In this document: in pieces, positions 16,579-23,211 of the stretch | Layout: every line of letters begins with the position of its first letter | Position numbering within the stretch: the first letter of the stretch is position 1 | DNA from: Bacteroidota bacterium | GTDB taxonomy: Bacteria > Bacteroidota > Bacteroidia > Palsa-965 | Length of the DNA: 43,650 nt | Direction: 5' to 3' | Assembly: GCA_013298545.1 (NCBI GenBank) | Contig: JAAFIA010000038.1 | Location: forward strand, 1 to 43,650 | Position numbers and translations under genes: made by a program | Notes under the pieces: model-generated | The model's input: the letters and a program-made list of their open reading frames with translations, nothing else | What the model was told of the DNA's origin: nothing | Database searches by the model: none

Positions 16579-17276
16579 AACAAACGAAGCGCAGACATTC
16601 CGCCATCAACAGCAATAATTTGTCCGGTTATCCAACGATTTTCGGTGAGCAAAAATTTGGCTGTTTCAGCGAGTTGATCTGCTGAACCAACGTGTTGCAT
16701 GGGATGCCGTTTGGCAGATGCTTCGCGTTTTTCAGGTGTTGACAAAAGCGTGGCGGCAAGTGGCGTATCGGTTAATGATGGTGCAATAACGTTGACGGCA
16801 ATGCGTGGTGCAAGTTCGGCGGCCAGTGATCGGGCCAATCCTTCTACGGCAGCTTTTGCTGCGCCAATGGCGGCATGGAAAGGCATTCCGGTTTCTGCGG
16901 CAACGGTGCTGAACAAAACAACGGATGCAAATTCGGCTTGTTTCAATTTGGGTAGCCATGTTTGAATGGCACGAACAGCGCCATAAACATTCAATTCGTA
17001 CGCATTGAAGAAATCGTCGCGACTCAGCCGTGCAAAGGGTTTTAAGACAATGCTGCCTGGGCAATAAATGAGGCCGTCGAGTTGATCGGGAAGTGCGATG
17101 GTGCTCAAGTCGTCTGCGAGTATATCGGCAGGGGTGTGAATGGCTTGCGGGATGGGGTGGGTGGGCCTGCGCGAGATAGAATAAACCGTGTGCCCAAGTT
17201 CGATTAGCGAAAAAGAAAGGGACAATCCGATACCAGATGTCCCTCCAATGATGAGATAATTTTTAGTTTTGTTCAT
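16575..17276 (-). CDS. SDR-family protein lacking the catalytic tyrosine
   Basis: A 233-residue Rossmann-fold protein of the short-chain dehydrogenase/reductase superfamily. The nucleotide-binding motif is [13 protein letters not shown] (about 9-21), the NNAG-equivalent is IYCPGS near 70-75, and the structural Asn96, Ser123 and Lys141 of the active site are present. The tyrosine of the YxxxK motif is replaced by Ile137 ([14 protein letters not shown]), so ordinary hydride-transfer catalysis is unlikely. The C-terminal part reads [13 protein letters not shown] and [15 protein letters not shown], typical of SDRs. I recall similar Tyr-less SDRs near photolyase genes in other bacteria. Both ends overlap neighbours by ATGA (folE at 17273-17276, DUF2256 at 16575-16578), so it is made together with them. 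Role unknown; possibly pterin or flavin binding. Confidence 0.9.
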   Translation of the reverse strand: MNKTKNYLIIGGTSGIGLSLSFSLIELGHTVYSISRRPTHPIPQAIHTPADILADDLSTIALPDQLDGLIYCPGSIVLKPFARLSRDDFFNAYELNVYGAVRAIQTWLPKLKQAEFASVVLFSTVAAETGMPFHAAIGAAKAAVEGLARSLAAELAPRIAVNVIAPSLTDTPLAATLLSTPEKREASAKRHPMQHVGSADQLAETAKFLLTENRWITGQIIAVDGGMSALRLL

Positions 17277-17932
17277 GATCCAATGAGGCGTAAAAGTTCT
17301 TGACGGGTACTTTCAGCATGAAATTTTCCATTGTAACTTGCTGTAACGGTGCTACTCGCTGTATCTTCCACACCACGTGCAGCCACACACAAATGTTTGG
17401 CATCAATAATTACCGCAACATCTTCTGTTTGCAATAAATTTTTTAGTTCCTCGGCTATCTGAACCGTCAAACGCTCTTGTACTTGCGGACGTTTGGAATA
17501 ATAGCGCACAATGCGGTTGAGTTTCGACAAACCGACAACTTTATCGGAAGGCATGTAGGCGACGTGGGCTTTACCAATGATGGGAATAAAATGATGTTCG
17601 CAAAACGAATAAACCGTTATATCGCGCTCAATGAGCATTTCTCCGTAACCGTATTTATTATCAAATAATTTAACATCAGGTTTATTTGCCGGATTTAAAC
17701 CGGAAAAAACTTCTTTCACAAACATTTTAGCAACCCGACGTGGTGTTCCTTGCAAACTATCATCTGTAAGATCAAGCCCAAGCACATGCATGATTTCACG
17801 GAAATTCTTTTCAATCAATTCAATTTTCAACTCATCGTCCATTAAAAAAGCATCTGGACGAATGGGTGTATCAAAACCAGTTAAAATGTGATCGTCATCA
17901 TCACTATCTACCGCAAATTTATGTTTTAGCAT
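17273..17932 (-). CDS. folE: GTP cyclohydrolase I
   Basis: FolE converts GTP to 7,8-dihydroneopterin triphosphate, the first step towards tetrahydrofolate and other pterins. The 219-residue protein contains the zinc ligands Cys111, the His of CEHHF (about 113-114) and Cys182 in AKHLCVAARGVED, plus GKAHVAYMPSDKVVGLSKLNR and RPQVQERLTVQIA. Length is typical for type I enzymes. It is the first structural gene after the ECF sigma factor (49-base gap) and its stop overlaps the SDR start. A folE inside a photolyase operon suggests supply of the folate antenna of cryptochrome DASH, or a dedicated pterin; whether another folE exists elsewhere cannot be seen here. Confidence 0.97.
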   Translation of the reverse strand: MLKHKFAVDSDDDDHILTGFDTPIRPDAFLMDDELKIELIEKNFREIMHVLGLDLTDDSLQGTPRRVAKMFVKEVFSGLNPANKPDVKLFDNKYGYGEMLIERDITVYSFCEHHFIPIIGKAHVAYMPSDKVVGLSKLNRIVRYYSKRPQVQERLTVQIAEELKNLLQTEDVAVIIDAKHLCVAARGVEDTASSTVTASYNGKFHAESTRQELLRLIGS

Positions 17933-17981
17933 ACAAAGATTTTAAGTTAAAATGATATTGTGTTTGGGGCAATTTGACGCA

Positions 17982-18488
17982 CTAATTTTGCATGTCTTTC
18001 AGCGCATCCATCAATTTTTTACGCGCAATGAAAATGCGACTTTTAACTGTTCCAATTGGAAGGTTCATTTCGTCGGCAATTTCTTTGTATTTAAACCCGT
18101 CATAAAAACGTGTAAACGGGATGCGGTATTCTTCACCAAGTTTGGCAATATGGGATTTGATTTCCTTTTCTGCCAATTGCGAGTCTGAACCGTTTTTGTG
18201 GTAAGATGCCTGTTGTTCTGCAATCGAATAATCACGTTTGTTTTGCATGATTTCGCGTGCTTTGACTGTGCGGCGGTAAGAGTTGATAAAAATGTTCTTC
18301 ATAATCATGTACAACCAGGCTTTCAGATTGGTTGCATCAAGAAATTTTTCGCGGTTTGATAATGCCCGCAAATAGGTTTCTTGCAATAAATCAAGCGCAT
18401 CATCTTGATCACTTGTTAGGGTATAAGCATATCGTTTAAGAACAGGGCGAAAGCTAATAAGCTGGGTGTTGAACTCGATTGCTGTCAT
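17982..18488 (-). CDS. ECF-type RNA polymerase sigma factor
   Basis: A 168-residue sigma-70 family protein with only regions 2 and 4. Region 2 (about 10-80) includes FRPVLKRYAYTLTSDQDDALDLLQETYLRAL and the -10-recognition helix AWLYMIMKNIFINSYRR; region 4 (about 110-165) ends in YKEIADEMNLPIGTVKSRIFIARKKL, a standard helix-turn-helix. The ATG at 18488 is preferred over an upstream in-frame Met because the -7 promoter box (18511-18518) would otherwise lie inside the gene. No anti-sigma gene is adjacent, so it is not controlled by a neighbouring membrane anti-sigma. It leads the folE-photolyase operon and probably controls it, autoregulation included; the inducing signal could be light or oxidative stress by analogy with other ECF-photolyase loci. 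Confidence 0.93.
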   Translation of the reverse strand: MTAIEFNTQLISFRPVLKRYAYTLTSDQDDALDLLQETYLRALSNREKFLDATNLKAWLYMIMKNIFINSYRRTVKAREIMQNKRDYSIAEQQASYHKNGSDSQLAEKEIKSHIAKLGEEYRIPFTRFYDGFKYKEIADEMNLPIGTVKSRIFIARKKLMDALKDMQN

Positions 18489-18510
18489 GGCGCGTTGTTT
18501 TTTGTTGAAG

Positions 18511-18545
18511 CAAAGGTATGCAAACATTAAACAAACGACCAAGTA
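18511..18545 (-). promoter_or_regulatory. Putative Bacteroidota promoter for the ECF sigma factor operon
   Basis: On the minus strand TACCTTTG (plus 18511-18518) fits the TAnnTTTG -7 consensus. About 20 bases upstream lies TTGG as a candidate -33 element. Transcription would start near 18505, leaving a leader of about 16 bases before the ATG at 18488. Confidence 0.5.
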
Positions 18546-18756
18546 TTTGTTGAACTATTTTGTTAAAAAGATAAACAAAAAAGCCTAAATAGTTGATAAT
18601 CAAGCCAATTTGTTTTATCTTTTTATTTAAAGATTAAACAAAAGGTCGAATTTTAGTCTTCTTGGTTCTTGTTGCGATGTGGTAGGAATAAAAAAACGCT
18701 GAAAAATAGACACAAAAGCATCTTTCCCCAACGTTTAACGAAAATCCAGAATAATT

Positions 18757-18818
18757 CAAAAAAGAGAGCGGAGAAAGAGTGCGGAGTGCGGTAATCAACG
18801 CACTCTTTCTCCGCTCTC
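18757..18818 (-). terminator. Terminator of the arginine decarboxylase gene
   Basis: A perfect 20-base inverted repeat (18764-18783 and 18799-18818, core GGAGAAAGAGTGCG) with a 15-base loop, followed on the minus strand by TTTTTT (18758-18763). It begins 38 bases after the stop of the decarboxylase gene. The 367-base gap 18489-18855 otherwise holds only the sigma promoter and AT-rich sequence. Confidence 0.85.
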
Positions 18819-18855
18819 CGCTCTAATACGACCGTCTGTGTTTATTAATCGAAAT

Positions 18856-20259
18856 CTAATATCCCAATGTTTTCAACATCGATTTAAAACTTTGCTCTTT
18901 TGCAAACAAACGTGTTGTAATTTCTCCATCCTCATTGCGATCAATCAAGACATGTTTGGGCGCAGGAATTAAACAGTGCTGAATACCGCCATATCCGCCA
19001 AGCGATTCCTGGTAGGCTCCTGTGTGAAAAAATCCAATGTATAATGGTTCTTTTTCATTGGACGAAACCTTCGGCAAAAACACATTGTTGGCATGCGCTT
19101 CTGTATTGTAATAATCCATGCTATCGCAGGTAATACCGCCCAGATTCACCGTTTGGTACTCGCGTTCCCAATGATTGATCCCAAGCATAATAAAACGCTG
19201 ATTGATGCCCCACGTATCGGGCAAAGTTGTGATGAACGAACTATCAATCATATACCACAACTCGCGATCGTTTTGCAATTTCTGATCAATAATCGAATAC
19301 AAAGCCGCACCGCTTTCGCTCACCGTGAAAGATCCAAATTCGGTAAAAATATTTGGCTCTGGAATATCGTTGTTATCGCAGAAATTTTTGATTTGCGATA
19401 CAATTTCCTCAATCATGTATTCATAATCGTACTCAAATCCCAACGACGTTTTTATCGGCATGCCACCACCAATGTTGAGTGAATCCAATTCGGGACAAAT
19501 CTTCTTCAATTCGTAATATACTTTCAAGCACTTGGCCAACTCGGTCCAATAATAAATCGTGTCTTTAATGCCCGTATTGATGAAAAAATGAAGCATTTTC
19601 AACTCAAAACGTGGATTGTCTTTGATCTTCGTTTTATAGAACTCCGCAATATCTTTATCGCGAATACCCAAACGCGAAGTATAAAACTGAAAATTCGGTT
19701 CTTCTTCAGACGCAATGCGAATGCCTAATTTAACTTTTGGAGCTTTTGCATTCTTGGCATAATACTCAATCTCGCTCATGTTGTCGAGCACCGGAACAAC
19801 ATTAAACCCATCGTTGATCAACTCTGTAACCAACTGCTGATACGGTTTACGCTTGTAACCGTTGCAAACAATAAAATTGTTTTTGTCAATCTTTCCCTGC
19901 TTATATAAATCTTTGATGATGTGAATGTCATACGTTGACGAGGTTTCCAAATGCACTTCGTTTTTAAGAACTTCTTCGAGTACGAAAGAAAAGTGACTAC
20001 TTTTGGTGCAGTAACAATACGTGTACGTTCCTTTATAATCAACTTTGGCCATGGCTACGTTGAACCAACGCTTGGCTTTCTGAATCTGAGAACCAATTTT
20101 GGGTAAATAGGTAATTTTGAGCGGTGTGCCATATTTCTTGATAATATCCATCAATGGAATATCACAGAAATGTAGTTCGCCTTCAGTAACGTGAAACCCT
20201 TCTTGGGGGAAATTGAACGTTTGCTCAATCAGGTTCTGGTAAGTATTCTCCATGGACAT
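18856..20259 (-). CDS. speA: Arginine decarboxylase (fold III, Bacteroidota type)
   Basis: A PLP enzyme that decarboxylates arginine to agmatine, the entry to polyamine synthesis. The 467-residue protein is shorter than Escherichia coli SpeA (about 658) but matches the Bacteroidota alanine-racemase-fold type. Likely PLP lysine is Lys86 in YCYCTKSSHF; the phosphate loop is GGGMPI (264-269); the catalytic Cys378 lies in GGITCDSMD. The start could be ATG 20259 or 20253 (MENTYQN); the two are equally plausible. It is transcribed divergently from arginase, with a palindromic operator-like sequence in the shared promoter region, and ends at a strong terminator. Substrate specificity is inferred from family resemblance, and ornithine or lysine cannot be formally excluded. 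Confidence 0.85.
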   Translation of the reverse strand: MSMENTYQNLIEQTFNFPQEGFHVTEGELHFCDIPLMDIIKKYGTPLKITYLPKIGSQIQKAKRWFNVAMAKVDYKGTYTYCYCTKSSHFSFVLEEVLKNEVHLETSSTYDIHIIKDLYKQGKIDKNNFIVCNGYKRKPYQQLVTELINDGFNVVPVLDNMSEIEYYAKNAKAPKVKLGIRIASEEEPNFQFYTSRLGIRDKDIAEFYKTKIKDNPRFELKMLHFFINTGIKDTIYYWTELAKCLKVYYELKKICPELDSLNIGGGMPIKTSLGFEYDYEYMIEEIVSQIKNFCDNNDIPEPNIFTEFGSFTVSESGAALYSIIDQKLQNDRELWYMIDSSFITTLPDTWGINQRFIMLGINHWEREYQTVNLGGITCDSMDYYNTEAHANNVFLPKVSSNEKEPLYIGFFHTGAYQESLGGYGGIQHCLIPAPKHVLIDRNEDGEITTRLFAKEQSFKSMLKTLGY

Positions 20260-20317
20260 GGTCGAAAAGCAGGTTAAGTGAATGTAAACGAAGTGAGTTA
20301 CTTTAATAATTCGGATA

Positions 20318-20349
20318 CAAATGTAAGTTACTTACATTAATCATACAAT
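20318..20349 (-). promoter_or_regulatory. Putative promoter of the arginine decarboxylase gene
   Basis: Reading the minus strand, ATTG (plus 20346-20349) is followed after 20 bases by TACATTTG (plus 20318-20325), a match to the Bacteroidota TAnnTTTG -7 element with a near-consensus spacer. The start would be near 20311, some 50 bases before the ATG. Confidence 0.55.
20320..20338. promoter_or_regulatory. Palindromic operator-like sequence between divergent arginine genes
   Basis: AATGTAAG-TTA-CTTACATT is a perfect 8-base inverted repeat around a 3-base centre. It overlaps the -7 box and spacer of the arginine decarboxylase promoter and lies 28 bases before the arginase ATG. A half-like sequence AATGTAAACG occurs at 20281-20290. 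Size and placement suit a dimeric repressor or activator that would control both genes, for example one sensing arginine or ornithine; the regulator is not in the window. Confidence 0.55.
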
Positions 20350-20365
20350 CAAAAAGGAGGCCAAT

Positions 20366-21319
20366 ATGAGAGCCATTAAAAAATTAAAGTTTATTGAGGT
20401 CAAATCCGAAATCGGAGCAGGCACACGCGGAGCCAGTTTAGGGCCAGATGCAATTCGTATTGCTGCGCTTGATTATGGTAGTAATCTGTTCCGACAGTTT
20501 GAGAATATTGAAGTCAAGAACGAAAACCACTTACTTTTTGAACCTCAAGGTAGTCTTTATGCAAAACGTGCTAAAGGATTGATTACCATGTATGAGCGTA
20601 TTTCATCGGAAGTGAGTAAAGCACTTAAAGCAAATTATTTCCCCATCGTTTTAGCGGGCGATCACAGTACTGGCGGAGCTACAATCGCTGGTGTTCGCAT
20701 GGGCTGCCCTGCTAAAAGTAGAATCGGTGTTATTTGGATTGATGCACATGCCGATTTGCATTCTCCTTATACAACACCGTCTGGAAATATGCACGGAATG
20801 CCATTGGCCATCGCATTAAGCGAAGACAATAAATCCAATCAGATCAATAAACCCGATAAAGAAACCATCGAAAACTGGGCAAAACTCAAAGCTATTGGTG
20901 GAAATGGATCGAATATTCGCTATGACGACCTCGTTTACATTGCCCTCCGCGATGTTGAACCGGAAGAAACGGCTTTGATTAAAAACAATAAGATCAAAGT
21001 CATGACTACTGCCGAAGTGAAACGCCACGGGGTAGAACGCATTGCCCGCGATACACTCGCTTATTTGAAAGATTGTACCCATATCTATATCTCGTTTGAC
21101 GTAGATAGTATGGACTCTTCCATCTCTAAAGGAACTGGTACACCCGTACGCAATGGCATTACCGAAAAAGAAGCCGGATCGTTACTTGCGCGCTTGATCC
21201 AAAACGAAAAAGTAGTCTGTTTCGAGATCTGTGAAGTCAATCCGACACTCGATAAAGAGAACTTAATGGCCGAAAACACCTTCGAAATTCTTCAAAAAGT
21301 AGTCAGCCAACTGACTTAA
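20366..21319 (+). CDS. Arginase family protein (probable arginase)
   Basis: A 317-residue ureohydrolase with both manganese-binding motifs: GDHSTGG (about 98-104), WIDAHADLHSP (about 127-137) and SFDVDSMDSS (about 239-248). The segment PSGNMHGMPLA is the arginase-type signature; agmatinases have a different motif at this position. It would hydrolyse arginine to ornithine and urea, though formimidoylglutamase or agmatinase activity is not excluded. The ATG is preceded at 20355-20360 by a strong AGGAGG Shine-Dalgarno, unusual for this phylum. argS begins 7 bases after its stop, so the two share a transcript, and the decarboxylase gene diverges from it. Confidence 0.87.
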   Translation: MRAIKKLKFIEVKSEIGAGTRGASLGPDAIRIAALDYGSNLFRQFENIEVKNENHLLFEPQGSLYAKRAKGLITMYERISSEVSKALKANYFPIVLAGDHSTGGATIAGVRMGCPAKSRIGVIWIDAHADLHSPYTTPSGNMHGMPLAIALSEDNKSNQINKPDKETIENWAKLKAIGGNGSNIRYDDLVYIALRDVEPEETALIKNNKIKVMTTAEVKRHGVERIARDTLAYLKDCTHIYISFDVDSMDSSISKGTGTPVRNGITEKEAGSLLARLIQNEKVVCFEICEVNPTLDKENLMAENTFEILQKVVSQLT

Positions 21320-21326
21320 AACTGAT

Positions 21327-23114
21327 ATGCAAACACTCGAATCGCTCCTTTCTGGAGCCGTAGCTCAGGCAGTTCAAGCCGTTTTTAACAAAACCATTGA
21401 CCCCGCCTCAGTTGTTTTTCAACAAACCAACCCCCAATTTGAAGGCGATACGACCCTTGTTGTCTTCCCGTATGCCAAAGCCGCAGGCAAAAATCCGGAA
21501 GAAGCCGGAAAAATGCTTGGCGAATACTTGCAAGCACACATTGCCGATGTCGAATCGTTCAATGTTGTTAAAGGATTTCTCAATCTTGTTATTTCCAACC
21601 GTTTTTGGATGGCTAATTTTATAGAAGCCAGTCAAAACGAATCCTTCGGAACTGTTGCACCAACACCCGAAAGTCCATTGGTTGTTGTTGAATACAGTTC
21701 GCCCAATACGAACAAACCCTTGCATTTGGGCCACGTGCGCAACAACTTGCTTGGCTATGCAGTAGGCGCTTTGCTTCAAGCAGCAGGCAATCATGTTAAA
21801 CTTGTCAACCTGGTCAATGATCGTGGCATTCATATCTGTAAGAGCATGTTGGCCTGGCAGAAACTTGGCAACGGCGAAACGCCCGAATCATCCGGCATGA
21901 AAGGCGATAAGCTCGTAGGCAAGTATTATGTCGAGTTTGATAAACATTACAAAGCAGAAATTGCAGCACTCCTTGCCAACGGAAAAACGCAAGACGAGGC
22001 CGAAAAGCAAGCTCCGATGATGACCGAAGCACAAGAAATGCTGCGTCAATGGGAAGCCGGAAATCCTGAAGTGAAAGCCCTTTGGGAAAAAATGAATGCT
22101 TGGGTGTATGCCGGATTTGAAAGCACGTACAAAGCGATGGGCGTGCGTTTCGATAAGTTTTATTACGAATCGCAAACCTATTTACTCGGAAAATCGATTG
22201 TTGAAGAAGGCTTGCAATCAGGCGTTTTGCAAAAACGTACAGACGGTGCTGTTATTCTCAATCTTACCGCCGAGAAACTCGATCAGAAAGTCTTGTTGCG
22301 TAGCGATGGCACTTCGGTTTATATGACACAAGATTTGGGAACAGCGGTAGAACGCCGGAAAGAATTTCCGTTTCAAAAACACATTTATGTAGTAGGCAAC
22401 GAGCAAGAACACCATTTCAAAGTGCTCAAAATTGCGTTAGCAAAATTGGGCCATGCTTGGGCCGATGGGCTGCATCATTTATCGTACGGCATGGTTGAAT
22501 TGCCCGAAGGAAAAATGAAATCGCGCGAAGGAACCGTTGTTGATGCGGATGATTTGATTGCATCTATGGAAGCTGAAGCATTTGCTTTGATTGAAGAAAA
22601 AGGCATTGATAAAGACATGGCAACTGCCGAGAAAGAAAAACTCGCGCATCAAATTGGTATGGCTGCGCTCAAGTATTTCCTACTCAAAGTAGATCCGAAG
22701 AAGAAAATGATGTTCAACCCCAAAGAGTCTATCGACTTGCAGGGAAATACAGGACCGTTCATCCAATACACGGTTGTGCGTATTCGTAACATCTGGCGTA
22801 AATCTGGATTGACGGCGTTGCCAGCATTTCCGGCAACTGTAACCGTTCATCCAAAAGAAAAAGAATTGCTCAAATTACTCGATCAGTTTCCTGCCGTGAT
22901 TCAAAATGCCGCTGCCAATTACAGTCCAGCAGTAATGGCTATGTATTGTTACGATTTAGCAAAAACATTCAATCAGTTTTACGATTTGCACGATGTCTTG
23001 CATGAAACCAATCAAGATATGCAGCATTTCCGTATGGTTTTAATCAAACGTGTAGCCAATGCTATCGAAATGGGTATGGCCATGTTGGGCATTGAAATGC
23101 CAGAGCGGATGTAA
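21327..23114 (+). CDS. argS: Arginyl-tRNA synthetase
   Basis: A 595-residue class I aminoacyl-tRNA synthetase that charges tRNA-Arg in the cytoplasm. The HIGH-equivalent is PLHLGHVRNN (about 131-140), after the typical EYSSPNTNK lead-in. The KMSKS region is degenerate, ELPEGKMKSREGTVV (about 391-405), as usual in ArgRS. The C-terminal DALR anticodon-binding domain ends with FRMVLIKRVANAIEMGMAMLGIEMPERM. An insertion after residue 190, rich in Lys/Glu and Ala, matches the usual bacterial size. It is the second gene of the arginase operon with a 7-base gap and is closed by a strong hairpin terminator. Linking arginine charging with arginine breakdown is uncommon. Confidence 0.97.
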   Translation: MQTLESLLSGAVAQAVQAVFNKTIDPASVVFQQTNPQFEGDTTLVVFPYAKAAGKNPEEAGKMLGEYLQAHIADVESFNVVKGFLNLVISNRFWMANFIEASQNESFGTVAPTPESPLVVVEYSSPNTNKPLHLGHVRNNLLGYAVGALLQAAGNHVKLVNLVNDRGIHICKSMLAWQKLGNGETPESSGMKGDKLVGKYYVEFDKHYKAEIAALLANGKTQDEAEKQAPMMTEAQEMLRQWEAGNPEVKALWEKMNAWVYAGFESTYKAMGVRFDKFYYESQTYLLGKSIVEEGLQSGVLQKRTDGAVILNLTAEKLDQKVLLRSDGTSVYMTQDLGTAVERRKEFPFQKHIYVVGNEQEHHFKVLKIALAKLGHAWADGLHHLSYGMVELPEGKMKSREGTVVDADDLIASMEAEAFALIEEKGIDKDMATAEKEKLAHQIGMAALKYFLLKVDPKKKMMFNPKESIDLQGNTGPFIQYTVVRIRNIWRKSGLTALPAFPATVTVHPKEKELLKLLDQFPAVIQNAAANYSPAVMAMYCYDLAKTFNQFYDLHDVLHETNQDMQHFRMVLIKRVANAIEMGMAMLGIEMPERM

Positions 23115-23139
23115 TAAGAAAATAGGTAATCCATTCAAA

Positions 23140-23177
23140 CAAAAAACTCCTGCGAAAATTTTTGCAGGAGTTTTTTG
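23140..23177. terminator. Bidirectional terminator between argS and a convergent gene
   Basis: CAAAAAACTCCTGC pairs perfectly with GCAGGAGTTTTTTG over a 10-base loop. It lies 25 bases after argS and 34 bases past the stop of the minus-strand gene, with A/T runs serving both directions. Confidence 0.9.
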
Positions 23178-23211
23178 TTGTGGGGTTTTACTACTATTCA
23201 ATTTACACTAC

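Noticed and set aside
18757-18818. Perfect 20-base inverted repeat considered as a mobile-element end
   Set aside because: Position after a stop codon and the T run on the minus strand fit a terminator better.
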